From the NCBI RefSeq assembly GCF_015627175.1, contig NZ_VTDQ01000009.1:24905-88904 (forward strand): a stretch of 64,000 nucleotides of DNA. The letters are read 5' to 3'. Made by a program: the position numbers and the translations under genes. The stretch comes from Acinetobacter pollinis. GTDB lineage: Bacteria > Pseudomonadota > Gammaproteobacteria > Pseudomonadales > Moraxellaceae. How positions within the stretch are numbered: position 1 is the stretch's first letter; each line of letters starts with the position of its first letter. Positions 30,048 to 40,779 of the stretch are shown here, in pieces. The notes beneath the pieces are model-generated. The model was not told the origin of the DNA, did not search any database, and saw only the letters and a program-made list of their open reading frames with translations.

Positions 30048-30935
30048 CTAGAAATAGGTACCTGAGAGCATGGTTGTTTGAGGAACACGATGAATTTGCC
30101 ACTGTTGAACAGCTTGCTTGAGCATATTTGAAGGTCGATCTAGCGCTACATCGGGCTGTTGAAGTGCACTAAAAGCCTGTTGTAAGAGTTTTGATGCATT
30201 GGATGGATCGAGTGCTTGAGCCAAATTCTGTTTAGAAAGTTTTTGACCTTGATCATTCATTGCTAGAGGAAGATGTAAATAACGAAGTTGAGGATAGTCA
30301 AGTAATTGGCTTAGCCAAATCTGACGGGCAGTATTATCTAAAAGATCTGCACCGCGAACGACATGCGTAATTCCTTGGAGGTAGTCATCCACCACAACTG
30401 CAAGTTGATAATTAATGATACCGTCACGGCGTTTTAAAACAAAATCGCCGAGTTCAGTAGCAAGATTAGCGGTTTGCTCACCTTGTAATATATCTATAAA
30501 AGTAATGGGATCTTCATTGACTTTGACACGAATTGCCTGATGTTCAAAATCTAAGTGAAGGTTTTTACATGTACCTTGGTATATTGCATTTGATCCGAGC
30601 ATCTTACGTGTACACTGACAAGCATAGATAGCGTGCTTTTGATGAAGTTGTTCCAATACATCATTGTAGATATCGAGTCGATCTTTTTGAAACAAAATTT
30701 GCTCATCAATTTCAAACTCAAATGCTTCTAAACACTGAAGAATATGTGTTTCGCTACCAGGATAAATACGAGGAATGTCGGTATCTTCTATTCGAACCAG
30801 CCATTTTCCATGGTTCGATTTTGCTTCGCAATAGCTCGCAACAGCAGTAATGAGAGAGCCAAAATGCAAAGGGCCAGTTGGCGATGGCGCAAACCGACCC
30901 CGATAAGGTGTATGTTCTGAGTGTTGATCACTCAT
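30048..30935 (-). CDS. gluQ: Glutamyl-Q tRNA(Asp) synthetase
   Basis: GluQ transfers glutamate onto queuosine in the anticodon of tRNA-Asp. This 295-residue protein resembles the catalytic half of glutamyl-tRNA synthetase and lacks the anticodon-binding domain, the hallmark of the family. It has RFAPSPTGPLHFGS (HIGH region), a zinc site (CQC, with a downstream Cys in YQGTC) and a KMSKS-like KLSKQ. It lies 3 bases downstream of dksA, the order known from E. coli. Confidence 0.94.
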   Translation of the reverse strand: MSDQHSEHTPYRGRFAPSPTGPLHFGSLITAVASYCEAKSNHGKWLVRIEDTDIPRIYPGSETHILQCLEAFEFEIDEQILFQKDRLDIYNDVLEQLHQKHAIYACQCTRKMLGSNAIYQGTCKNLHLDFEHQAIRVKVNEDPITFIDILQGEQTANLATELGDFVLKRRDGIINYQLAVVVDDYLQGITHVVRGADLLDNTARQIWLSQLLDYPQLRYLHLPLAMNDQGQKLSKQNLAQALDPSNASKLLQQAFSALQQPDVALDRPSNMLKQAVQQWQIHRVPQTTMLSGTYF

Positions 30936-30938
30936 GAT

Positions 30939-31463
30939 TTAACCTTTATTTTGTTTTTCTTTAATCTCTGCGAGTGTTTTGCAATCAATACACAATGTTG
31001 CAGTTGGTCTTGCTTCTAGACGACGTAAACCGATCTCAACACCGCATGTTTCACAGAAACCATAATCATCATTTTTAATTGCTTCAATTGACTTCTCAAT
31101 TTTACGAATTAAGCGACGCTCACGGTCACGAGTACGCAGTTCAATCGCGAACTCTTCTTCTTGTGTTGCACGATCATTTACATCAGGAAGTGCTGTAGAC
31201 TCATCTTGCATTGTGTTTAATGTACGATCAACTTCTGACATTAAGTCAGACTTCCATGCGAGAAGAATTTTTCTGAAGTGCTCTAATTGTGCATCAGACA
31301 TATACTCTTCATTTTTCTTTGGTTCATACGGTGCAATACCAAAAAGGCTTGCAGTAGAACCGCTACTTGCTGTTTTTGGTTTTGCTTTGCGACCACGTTT
31401 GGGTGCTTCACCTTCAACAGCTGTTTGCTCATCTAAGACTTGGTTTAGAGTATCATTTGCCAT
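30939..31463 (-). CDS. dksA: RNA polymerase-binding factor DksA
   Basis: DksA binds the RNA polymerase secondary channel and, with ppGpp, tunes rRNA and amino-acid promoters. The 174-residue protein has a basic N-terminal extension (KRGRKAKPK), the coiled coil with the DxxDxA tip (DVNDRA), and a C4 zinc finger (CETC, CIDC). The ATG at 31463 is chosen because GAGGA lies 9 bases upstream; the ATG at 31472 would place that site too close. It is longer than E. coli DksA (151). Confidence 0.94.
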   Translation of the reverse strand: MANDTLNQVLDEQTAVEGEAPKRGRKAKPKTASSGSTASLFGIAPYEPKKNEEYMSDAQLEHFRKILLAWKSDLMSEVDRTLNTMQDESTALPDVNDRATQEEEFAIELRTRDRERRLIRKIEKSIEAIKNDDYGFCETCGVEIGLRRLEARPTATLCIDCKTLAEIKEKQNKG

Positions 31464-31676
31464 ATAGGGCATTCCTCATCATATACGTCAAAGTTACGTA
31501 CTCGTTAGGGCGATATGCAAATTTTTATTATTGCCTTTCAAAGCTGTAAAACCAGACTTTTAAGGGCTCGTTATCATAAAGACTTTTTAATGACTTGGAT
31601 AGTCCTTAAAGCATATTTGATATGAAACCAGTTTTACCGATGAGCTAACTTAATATAATTTCTAAGAAAATAAAAG

Positions 31677-32450
31677 TTAATAGCCTGAAATATTTTCATT
31701 TATTTGGTGTGGGTGTTCATCTAAACGGTGCACTTGAGTCTCAAAATGACCGTTATCGTGTAAATAAAGACAGCGATAACCAGGTTCAATGGTGTCTAAA
31801 GCAAAATCTTTACTTTTTGGCTTAAATTGTATGCTTGTTGAAGGGACAGAAAGAAAGCGAATCTGATGAAGTGTAACATCAGTTTCTTGATGAACATGGC
31901 CGTTAATTACACCTTTCACCTGAGGATAATTTTTGAGTATCTCAATGAGTTCATTACCATTTTTTAAGCAATGCTCATCAATCCATTCCGATTTCATGGG
32001 TACAGGATGATGGTGACAGCCTATTATTGTATGAAGGTTTGAATGTGTTTGAAGCAATTCTTCAAGTGTTTGAAGTTGATGTTTGTCAATATATCCATCA
32101 ATTCGGCCAGAAACAGCGCTATTTAATAAAATAATACACCACTGATCTAAATGGATGAAAGAAATTGGTTGATTCTGTGGATACGGGAAAATTTCTAAAT
32201 CATCATGATTACCTGGGGTTTGATAGAAAGGAATATTTAAACTTTCCATATAACTGAGGTAACGACTATACGTTTGGGGTTTGGCAACCTGTGCAATATC
32301 TCCTGTATGAATGATCATATCAATTTTATGATTTTGTTCTAATATATCATTCATCACTTGATGAAAAGAAAGCTCAGGATCTATTTTAACGAACTGCTCA
32401 TCGCATGAATCCATTAAATGTGTATCGCTAATTTGGATAATCGTTTTCAT
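31677..32450 (-). CDS. cpdA: 3',5'-cyclic AMP phosphodiesterase CpdA
   Basis: This 257-residue class III cyclic nucleotide phosphodiesterase has the calcineurin-like metal ligands in order: SDTHL, HTGDIA, GNHDD, GCHHHP and GHVHQ. It hydrolyses cAMP. I start it at the ATG at 32450; the open frame extends 22 codons upstream, but those overlap nudF. It lies 29 bases downstream of nudF on the same strand, as in E. coli. Confidence 0.88.
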   Translation of the reverse strand: MKTIIQISDTHLMDSCDEQFVKIDPELSFHQVMNDILEQNHKIDMIIHTGDIAQVAKPQTYSRYLSYMESLNIPFYQTPGNHDDLEIFPYPQNQPISFIHLDQWCIILLNSAVSGRIDGYIDKHQLQTLEELLQTHSNLHTIIGCHHHPVPMKSEWIDEHCLKNGNELIEILKNYPQVKGVINGHVHQETDVTLHQIRFLSVPSTSIQFKPKSKDFALDTIEPGYRCLYLHDNGHFETQVHRLDEHPHQINENISGY

Positions 32451-32479
32451 AGAAGATACATTCTCATACAGAGGAGCAG

Positions 32480-33088
32480 TTAGTTTTGAAGTGCCTGAAT
32501 ATGTTGTTTGAGCCATTGAAGTGCAATAATTACAGGTGCATTTCTTAATTGTTCGTTTAGAAATAAATCTTGAACTTGTGAATAATCAAATAAGTGAAGT
32601 TTGATATTTTCACCCTCTTCGGCCAAGCCAAAGATACTGCCACTTTCAGGAAAATCTGCTTGTGCTGTGTATAAGTAGAGTAACTCATCACATGAACCTG
32701 CTGAAGGATAAAACGTAAAGAGATGTTCTAAGTCATAGAGTTTACAGCCAGCTTCCTCAATACTTTCTCTGTAAATACACTCTTCAGGCGATTCGTCCCC
32801 ATCTAATACACCAGCAATAATTTCAAGATGCCAAGGCGTTCTTGTGTCCTCTATTGCTCCAATGCGAAACTGTTCAATTAATGCAAAACGTTTTTGTTCA
32901 TCATTATAGATCAGAACACCAGCAGCCTTTTTACGATGGATTAACTCTCGTTCCACCACCTTGGAAAATTTATCTTGATTAAATAATCGGTACTGGATCG
33001 ATACTTTTTCTAGTTTTACAAAACCCTGATATATTGATTCTCTTGAGAGAACTTTTATATCCTTTTGTGTATATTGTTCTTTCTTCAT
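32480..33088 (-). CDS. nudF: ADP-ribose pyrophosphatase NudF
   Basis: A 202-residue Nudix hydrolase that cleaves ADP-ribose to AMP and ribose phosphate. The Nudix box is complete: G-x5-E-x7-RE-x2-EE-x-G in GVLDGDESPEECIYRESIEEAG. The start is the ATG at 33088; an in-frame TTG lies 12 bases upstream. It is encoded with cpdA, the same pairing as in E. coli, though here without tolC. Confidence 0.9.
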   Translation of the reverse strand: MKKEQYTQKDIKVLSRESIYQGFVKLEKVSIQYRLFNQDKFSKVVERELIHRKKAAGVLIYNDEQKRFALIEQFRIGAIEDTRTPWHLEIIAGVLDGDESPEECIYRESIEEAGCKLYDLEHLFTFYPSAGSCDELLYLYTAQADFPESGSIFGLAEEGENIKLHLFDYSQVQDLFLNEQLRNAPVIIALQWLKQHIQALQN

Positions 33089-33267
33089 CAATATGATCAA
33101 CTTATATAAAAGCTATGTGTCGTTATGCTAACCGAGATATATCGGAGAGGAAATGCTTATTTTTTATAGAAATGTGAAGCAAAAATAAATAGATAATTTT
33201 AATGTGCGTTATTTCACTATTTTTTTATAAATTTTCTGTAAATGCTAAGGAAATAATAGCACAATAT

Positions 33268-33298
33268 ACACACAACCTATACAAAGTAGATTGTGTGT
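33268..33298. terminator. Possible weak terminator hairpin after thiC
   Basis: An 8-bp stem ACACACAA / TTGTGTGT with a 15-base loop lies 25 bases past the thiC stop. No U run follows on the minus strand, so termination here would be weak or factor-dependent. The rest of 33101-33322 is AT-rich, and I see no gene in it. Confidence 0.35.
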
Positions 33299-33322
33299 TA
33301 TTTAAGCTAATTACATTTGAGC

Positions 33323-35128
<1,806 letters not shown>

Positions 35129-35207
35129 TCAACGAATCAAGCTCAACCAAAAACGGTGACGGATGTATCCTAATAAAAGAATAAATAGGGCATAAGTTTG
35201 AGGTGGC

Positions 35208-35308
35208 TTGATTCCTACGCAGGTATTAACCTGATCAGGTTCAACGGTACTCACCTTTAAGTTAAACTTAGGTGATCTCAGCGAGTCATTACTCGCGCTC
35301 CGTCAAGC
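35208..35308 (-). promoter_or_regulatory. TPP riboswitch (THI element) controlling thiC
   Basis: Read on the minus strand, this leader has the thiamine pyrophosphate aptamer landmarks in order: GACGGAGCGC, a short hairpin arm, CTGAGAT, then TTGAACCTGATC, AGGTTAATACCTGCGTAGGAA. Thiamine pyrophosphate binding would reduce thiC expression. The distance from the aptamer to the thiC start is about 100 bases, leaving room for an expression platform. Confidence 0.95.
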
Positions 35309-35348
35309 GGTGTTCAAAGACTAGCACGTTTTAAAGAGTTGGGTAAAT

Positions 35349-36449
35349 TTAAAACTCTTGTTTTGTCGCAAAGCTACTTGAAATATTTCCTAGATGGGTT
35401 ACACAGATAGAATCACTGAAACAATCTCGATTAATGTGTGTGCTATCAAAACTTAATGGATCATATAGACCAATATATTGATCTAACTGTTTCATGTCTT
35501 TAATGATTTCAGCACGCTTAGAGCGTTGTTCTACAGGGCTGAGCTCTATTGGAAACTTTGCATCACGCGTTGCTATAGGAATTTCAATGAATTTTAAGAA
35601 TTTTACTGCACGCTCTGAAAGCTGAGAATGTCCATTTGCTGCAAGGCCTTTAATTTCTTGTAATGCTTCAGGATGAATATTTTCTTCTCCCTCATAATTG
35701 GTTGAAATAGGCATATTCGGCAAACCATGAAATAAAAAGCGTGTATAGGCAAACTTAAGGCGCTGAGCATCTTCAAAAAAGATACTATTTGGATAAGAAA
35801 TGGTATAGCTTTCCCAAAATTGTGCACGATCTGCAATTTCTTGCCATGTTAAATTAAAGGTATTATTTGAAATTACAGGTTGTCTATTTTGTTTTGCTAA
35901 ATTAATAATAAACATTTGTTCTGCAGCAGGTAAAAAGGGCGCAAAAATATCTTTTAAGTAGTCAGGTTGTCTGCGATATTTCGTTAAGTTATTTCCTGCA
36001 TCGTATAATTCATAATACGCAGCATTACTTTGATGTTCTATAAGATATTGATCTCGCTTAGAAAAACGAGATTCATAGCTCTGTTGTAGGGTTGGGTAAC
36101 TACTTGTATTTATTGCATATTGCTCAAAATACTGTTGTTGATCTGGTGTTCGGTCTACAAATAAAAAGCGCTGATACATGGCTGTCGTGGCATAAATGAG
36201 TAAGGTACGATCATTCATACTAAATTGAGGTAAACATTGTTTAAGACGAAAGTTAACTTCTTTTAGTGCTTCCACTGTACTTCGATTGTCAATATGCTGT
36301 ATATCTTGTCTTAAGTAGGTGCATGGACTTTGTATCGATGAAGTTTTATGATCTTGCCGCTCTTTAGGGTAGGATGGGTGACTTTCTTGTTGGCAACCAC
36401 TGAGTAATGAACAAACTATCATGAATATGAAGACAAGTCTTTCTCTCAT
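35349..36449 (-). CDS. Predicted lipoprotein of unknown function
   Basis: I do not recognise a family for this 366-residue protein. It has a lipoprotein signal peptide with lipobox LLSGC and Cys19. The rest is mostly helical and rich in Gln, Tyr and Phe, with four further Cys placed as two possible pairs: C43 with C72 near the N-terminus, and CFSDSIC near the C-terminus. No catalytic motif stands out. It lies 41 bases upstream of the TPP riboswitch on the same strand, with no visible terminator between, so read-through into thiC is possible. Confidence 0.8.
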   Translation of the reverse strand: MRERLVFIFMIVCSLLSGCQQESHPSYPKERQDHKTSSIQSPCTYLRQDIQHIDNRSTVEALKEVNFRLKQCLPQFSMNDRTLLIYATTAMYQRFLFVDRTPDQQQYFEQYAINTSSYPTLQQSYESRFSKRDQYLIEHQSNAAYYELYDAGNNLTKYRRQPDYLKDIFAPFLPAAEQMFIINLAKQNRQPVISNNTFNLTWQEIADRAQFWESYTISYPNSIFFEDAQRLKFAYTRFLFHGLPNMPISTNYEGEENIHPEALQEIKGLAANGHSQLSERAVKFLKFIEIPIATRDAKFPIELSPVEQRSKRAEIIKDMKQLDQYIGLYDPLSFDSTHINRDCFSDSICVTHLGNISSSFATKQEF

Positions 36450-36787
36450 ATAGTTGTAACCTGCATAGTAATCCTTATCTAAATCTCGATTTTTATCTGT
36501 AGAATCTACAGGTCGATCTAGATAATATTATGTATTTTTTCAGTCAAGAAAACTGTAAATGAATACAGCCTTTTAGTAAAAGAATTGAAAAATATAAAAT
36601 TACTTTAACAATTCTATGAGAGAATTATTTTCACATAACATAACAATTGTAACAATAAACAATTTGAATTATTTATAAATGTATAAATAATGGATAAGCA
36701 AGTTTTGTAATTGTGATGTTTGTCATTAAATATTAAGTTTAGTGTGTTGTACTTAATGTGTTTTAATTTTTTTTGGAGATACCCCTC
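36450..36787. other. AT-rich intergenic region before phoU
   Basis: This 338-bp gap separates the divergent lipoprotein gene and phoU. It holds a short dyad CTGTAG-AAT-CTACAG near 36495-36509 and a 9-bp inverted repeat (36668-36676 with 36683-36691). I found no Pho box with correctly spaced repeats and no convincing open frame. It should carry both promoters. Confidence 0.6.
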
Positions 36788-37510
36788 TTGAGTGTAAAAA
36801 ATCCAATGCTGGCACATCACATTTCTTCTCAGTTTAATGAGGAGTTACAAGAAGCAAATGCAAAATTTATGTCTATGGGGGGACTCATTGAACAGCAAGT
36901 TACTGATGCAATGCATTCATTGTTAGACAATGATATTGCTTTAGCGATAGATGTTCAGTACACAGAGACAACAGTAAATCGTTTAGAGCGAGAGATTGAT
37001 GAGTGCTTAACTATTATTCTTGCACGTCGTCATCCTGCTGCAATTGATTTACGTATGGTTATTGCCATGAGTAAAGCCAATACTGATTTAGAGCGTATTG
37101 GAGATGAAGCAAATAAGATTGCAACGATTTCACAAAGTTTGAGTGAAGAAAGAAGTAATTCTTATGGCTTTATGGAAGCACGTCATATTGGAAATCAAGT
37201 TCGTGTGATGATTCATGAAGCATTAGATGCGTTCGCTAGATTAGATACCGAGCAGGCGCTGAAAGTATTACGTGCAGATGTAGATACCGATCGTGAATAT
37301 CAAGCAGCAACGCGTACACTTATGACTTATATGATTGAAGATGCACGTCAGATATCTCGTGTTTTAAATGTGCTTTGGGTACTACGTTCATTAGAGCGTA
37401 TAGGGGATCATGCACGTAATATTGCTGAACAGGTAATTTACATTGTGAAAGGATTAGATGTTCGTCATGCGAGCATGGATGAGATTGAGAAGAAAGTACA
37501 TGATGATTAG
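36788..37510 (+). CDS. phoU: Phosphate signalling protein PhoU
   Basis: A 240-residue two-repeat helical-bundle protein. PhoU links the PstSCAB phosphate transporter to the PhoR kinase and represses the Pho response. Both repeats carry the conserved metal-site pattern (ERIGDEANKIA, ERIGDHARNIAE). I start it at the TTG at 36788, which has GGAG 10 bases upstream; an ATG at 36806 is the alternative. No pst or phoBR gene adjoins it. Confidence 0.9.
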   Translation: MSVKNPMLAHHISSQFNEELQEANAKFMSMGGLIEQQVTDAMHSLLDNDIALAIDVQYTETTVNRLEREIDECLTIILARRHPAAIDLRMVIAMSKANTDLERIGDEANKIATISQSLSEERSNSYGFMEARHIGNQVRVMIHEALDAFARLDTEQALKVLRADVDTDREYQAATRTLMTYMIEDARQISRVLNVLWVLRSLERIGDHARNIAEQVIYIVKGLDVRHASMDEIEKKVHDD

Positions 37511-37527
37511 ATACGAAAGCGAAAGAT

Positions 37528-37561
37528 AAAAAAAATCCCAAACCTTGGGGGAGATTTGGGA
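37528..37561 (-). terminator. Strong minus-strand intrinsic terminator with C-rich loop
   Basis: On the minus strand TCCCAAA pairs with TTTGGGA around the loop TCTCCCCCAAGG and is followed by eight T (37535-37528). On the plus strand no T run follows, so it does not serve phoU. It would end the putative small RNA described separately. Confidence 0.75.
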
Positions 37562-37609
37562 CCAATAACTTACATATTTGTTATGTTACGAGAGTTAGTG
37601 TCTCTCTAT
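37528..37609 (-). ncRNA. Putative small RNA of about 82 nt
   Basis: A promoter-like pair on the minus strand (AAGACA at 37645-37640, 17-base spacer, TATGAT at 37622-37617) predicts a start near 37609. The transcript would contain a short 5' hairpin GAGAG/CTCTC, an AT-rich linker and a strong terminator with an eight-U tail and the single-stranded loop UCUCCCCCAAGG. The yggX-argH unit upstream on this strand has its own terminator at 37718-37747, so this looks like a separate unit. C-rich loops in small RNAs often pair with Shine-Dalgarno regions. I do not recognise it as a named RNA; no expression data are available. Confidence 0.42.
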
Positions 37610-37616
37610 GTGATAA

Positions 37617-37645
37617 ATCATATGAAAAATACAGGAATCTGTCTT
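37617..37645 (-). promoter_or_regulatory. Candidate promoter for the putative small RNA
   Basis: AAGACA (4 of 6 to the -35 consensus) and TATGAT (5 of 6 to the -10 consensus) are separated by 17 bases on the minus strand. The predicted start is about 82 bases before the terminator U run. Confidence 0.35.
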
Positions 37646-37713
37646 TAAGCTTCTTGTAAGGATATGTGTTTTTATAAGCGTTGTTTGTAATAGTATGTAA
37701 TTATCATTAAATG

Positions 37714-37750
37714 AGAAAAATAGGGAGAAATATCTAACTCCCTATTTTTT
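37714..37750. terminator. Bidirectional terminator downstream of yggX
   Basis: AAATAGGGAG (37718-37727) pairs with CTCCCTATTT (37738-37747) around a 10-base loop, with A and T runs outside. It ends the argH-yggX unit on the minus strand and could also stop plus-strand read-through. Confidence 0.88.
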
Positions 37751-37759
37751 ATATACAAA

Positions 37760-38029
37760 TTATTCTGGTTTCCAACCTTCAGCTTTTTCTATAGTTTCAT
37801 CATTTGAAAAAAACTTTTCTCTTTGCTCTTCTAGAAATTTTTTTGCTTCGGGTTCAAACACATTTAAACGCTTCTCATTAATGAGGGTGGTTTGATGTTG
37901 AAGCCATTCTTGCCATGCTTGTTTAGAAACATTTTCGAAAAAGAACTCGCCTTTTACTCCTGGAAAGGGAGCAAAATCGAGCCCATCCATTTCTTTTTGG
38001 TACTTCTGGCAAAAAACTTGACGTGCCAT
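37760..38029 (-). CDS. yggX: YggX, probable Fe(II)-trafficking protein
   Basis: An 89-residue YggX-family protein of normal length. It begins [10 protein letters not shown] with the conserved Cys7 and contains the conserved [18 protein letters not shown] segment. YggX is linked in enteric bacteria to oxidative-stress protection of Fe-S clusters and is under SoxRS there. It lies 11 bases downstream of argH on the same strand, with a GAGGG ribosome site. Confidence 0.92.
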   Translation of the reverse strand: MARQVFCQKYQKEMDGLDFAPFPGVKGEFFFENVSKQAWQEWLQHQTTLINEKRLNVFEPEAKKFLEEQREKFFSNDETIEKAEGWKPE

Positions 38030-38040
38030 TTTAAACCCTC

Positions 38041-39477
38041 TTATTTCGTTGCGTATAAAGCTTCAATGCGTGTATGTGCACGTGCGATAGCTGCTTCTAC
38101 TTGTTTTGGCGCTGTGCCACCAATATGGTCACGTGCACTTACAGATGCTTCTAAAGTGAGTGCTTTATCGAAAACATCTGCTTCAATAAGTGAAGAGAAC
38201 TGTTGTAATTGTTCGAGACTGAGCTCAGACAAGTCCTTATCTTCTTCAACTGCAAGTGCAACAGTTTTACCCACAATTTCGTGTGAATCACGGAAAGGTA
38301 CACCCTTTTTCACTAAGTAGTCTGCAAGATCTGTTGCAGTAGAAAAACCACGAAGTGCAGCTTCACGCATAGATTCGATATTCGGTATTAATGCTGGAAT
38401 CATATCTGCAAATGACATGAGGCAACCACGAACAGTATCAATAGCATCAAATAACGGTTCTTTGTCTTCTTGGTTATCTTTGTTATAAGCCAATGGTTGA
38501 CCTTTCATAAGTGTAAGTAAGCTAATTAAATCTCCAAATACACGACCAGACTTACCACGAACCAATTCAGGAACATCTGGGTTTTTCTTTTGAGGCATAA
38601 TTGAAGAGCCTGTACAGAAACGATCTGGAATTTGAACAAATTTAAATTGTGCGGATGTCCAAAGGATTAATTCTTCTGACATACGTGACAAGTGCATCAT
38701 AATTAAAGATGCAGCAGCGTTAAACTCAATAGCAAAATCACGATCAGAAACAGCATCAAGTGAATTTTCTGATACTTCATCAAAGCCTAGTAATTCAGCA
38801 GTATAAGCGCGATCGATTGGGTAAGTTGTCCCTGCAAGCGCAGCAGAACCTAAAGGCATACGGTTTACACGTTTACGGCAGTCTTGTAAGCGTTCGGTAT
38901 CACGTACTAACATCTCGAACCAAGCCATTAAATGATGACTAAAAGTGACTGGTTGAGCTGTTTGTAAATGAGTAAAGCCAGGCATAATTGTATGTGTATG
39001 TTTTGATGCGAGCGTTAATATACCTAGCTGTAGACGTTTCAGTGTACTTAAAACAGCATCAATTTCGTCGCGTAAGTATAGACGAATATCTGTAGCAACT
39101 TGGTCATTACGGCTACGTCCTGTATGTAGTTTTTTGCCTGTAATACCAATGAGCTGTGTTAGGCGAGATTCGATATTCATATGAACATCTTCAAGGTCTA
39201 TGCGCCACTCAAACCTTCCAGACTCAATCTCTGTTTGAATATTTGTTAAACCGTGAATAATTTCGTCACGTTCTTGGTCTGTGAGTACGCCAACTTTTGC
39301 AAGCATCGTTGCATGTGCAATTGAACCAGCAATATCTTGCTTGTAAAAACGTTGGTCAAATTGAACAGATGCTGTAAATTCTGCAACAAAAGCGTCTGTC
39401 GCTTCAGAAAAGCGTCCGCCCCACATACCAGAAGTTTGAGATAAAGGTGTGCTTGAATGATTTGAAGATGTACTCAT
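38041..39477 (-). CDS. argH: Argininosuccinate lyase
   Basis: ArgH splits argininosuccinate into arginine and fumarate, the last step of arginine synthesis. The 478-residue protein carries the fumarase/aspartase superfamily signature [12 protein letters not shown] and the other conserved blocks ([26 protein letters not shown]). It has a slightly long N-terminus. It is divergent from hemC, an arrangement reminiscent of Pseudomonas argH-hemC, but without algZR between. Confidence 0.96.
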   Translation of the reverse strand: MSTSSNHSSTPLSQTSGMWGGRFSEATDAFVAEFTASVQFDQRFYKQDIAGSIAHATMLAKVGVLTDQERDEIIHGLTNIQTEIESGRFEWRIDLEDVHMNIESRLTQLIGITGKKLHTGRSRNDQVATDIRLYLRDEIDAVLSTLKRLQLGILTLASKHTHTIMPGFTHLQTAQPVTFSHHLMAWFEMLVRDTERLQDCRKRVNRMPLGSAALAGTTYPIDRAYTAELLGFDEVSENSLDAVSDRDFAIEFNAAASLIMMHLSRMSEELILWTSAQFKFVQIPDRFCTGSSIMPQKKNPDVPELVRGKSGRVFGDLISLLTLMKGQPLAYNKDNQEDKEPLFDAIDTVRGCLMSFADMIPALIPNIESMREAALRGFSTATDLADYLVKKGVPFRDSHEIVGKTVALAVEEDKDLSELSLEQLQQFSSLIEADVFDKALTLEASVSARDHIGGTAPKQVEAAIARAHTRIEALYATK

Positions 39478-39854
39478 AGTCGCTCTATTACAATAGTTGA
39501 TAGACTTATTTTAAGGCTCTTTCCTATATAAATATAGGTTTATAGTTATTTATCTCATATATAGGATAAAGACTCTAGTGAAGCTTTGCATAGATAAATA
39601 CTAATAACTTGGTAATACAGCTTAAATTCAGCATAAAATAATAATTAGAAATTATTTTGCCACTTGGCTGTTGCTGGCTTTTTGGAAGAAAATTTGTTGG
39701 ACGATTTCTGTTATTAATATATTGTTCTTAAAATGAATTATTTTATGATTTGTTCATTCGATGCTTGTTATAGATAAAACTTGAGTGATTCAACTTGCTT
39801 TTTTTTTGAATCGCGTTAAGTTTAGGCTTAAATTTAAATTGTTACTGGTAGCTC
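39478..39854. other. argH/hemC divergent intergenic region
   Basis: A 377-bp AT-rich gap. It contains a short dyad CCTATA-TAAA-TATAGG near 39525-39540 and a promoter-like pair for hemC. I found no coding frame with a ribosome site. Related Pseudomonas genomes carry algZ and algR in this position; nothing like them is here. Confidence 0.6.
39722..39749 (+). promoter_or_regulatory. Candidate sigma-70 promoter for hemC
   Basis: TTGTTC at 39722-39727 and TATGAT at 39744-39749 with a 16-base spacer lie about 105 bp before the hemC start. The -10 matches 5 of 6, the -35 is weaker. Confidence 0.35.
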
Positions 39855-40775
39855 ATGAAAACATTAAGAATTGCGACACGTCAAAGTCCATTGGCTTTAT
39901 GGCAAGCAGAACATATTAAAGCAAGATTAGAAAAATTACATACAGCATTAAAAGTAGAGTTAGTCACTTTTGTAACGCAAGGCGATAAAATTTTAGATAC
40001 TCCTCTTGCTAAAATTGGTGGTAAAGGATTATTTGTAAAGGAGTTAGAGCAGGCATTATTTGATGGTCGTGCTGACCTTGCTGTACATTCTATTAAAGAT
40101 GTACCTATGCAATTGCCTGATGGTCTCGATTTACCCGTAATTTGTGAAAGAGAAGATCCGTTCGATGCATTCGTATCAAATCACTATGAGAGCTTTGATC
40201 AATTACCTCAAGGTGCAGTCGTTGGTACATCAAGCTTACGCCGTAAGTGTCAAATTTTGAATCATCGTCCAGACCTAGTAATTAAAGATCTAAGAGGCAA
40301 TGTTGGTACAAGATTATCTAAGTTAGACAGTGGTTTATATGATGGGATTATCTTAGCCAGTGCAGGATTAAAGCGTTTAGAATTACATGAGCGTATTCGT
40401 CATGGTCTTGATCCTATTGTGAGTTTACCCGCGGTAGGTCAGGGAGCACTTGGTTTAGAGTGTAGAGCAAACGATCAAGATGTACTTGCATTAATTGAAC
40501 CTTTAAAACATTTTGAAACGGAAGTATGTGTGCGTGCAGAGCGTGCTTTCAATGCATATTTAGAAGGTGGTTGTCAGATTCCTATAGCAGGCTATGCAAC
40601 TTTACTAAATGGGCAAATTTCAATGGAAGGTAGAGTGGGAAGTGTAGATGGTAAAACGCTACTAAAGGCAAAGATACAAGGTAATCCTGAGCACGCAATT
40701 GAAATTGGTCAGCAATTGGCAAAAGATTTGCTTGCACTGGGTGCAGGGCCATTACTAAAAGATCTTCATTTATAA
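39855..40775 (+). CDS. hemC: Hydroxymethylbilane synthase (porphobilinogen deaminase)
   Basis: HemC joins four porphobilinogen units into hydroxymethylbilane. The 306-residue protein starts [17 protein letters not shown] and carries the dipyrromethane-cofactor Cys in EGGCQIPIA (about residue 240). Substrate-binding Arg/Lys residues and the loop Asp region (HSIKDVP) are present. It heads a hemC-hemD-hemX-hemY unit. Confidence 0.96.
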   Translation: MKTLRIATRQSPLALWQAEHIKARLEKLHTALKVELVTFVTQGDKILDTPLAKIGGKGLFVKELEQALFDGRADLAVHSIKDVPMQLPDGLDLPVICEREDPFDAFVSNHYESFDQLPQGAVVGTSSLRRKCQILNHRPDLVIKDLRGNVGTRLSKLDSGLYDGIILASAGLKRLELHERIRHGLDPIVSLPAVGQGALGLECRANDQDVLALIEPLKHFETEVCVRAERAFNAYLEGGCQIPIAGYATLLNGQISMEGRVGSVDGKTLLKAKIQGNPEHAIEIGQQLAKDLLALGAGPLLKDLHL

Positions 40776-40779
40776 TTTA

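Noticed and set aside
36690..36750. Possible Pho box before phoU
   Set aside because: TTGTGAT and TTGTCAT are present, but the spacing is 9 and not the 11 bp expected for PhoB repeats.
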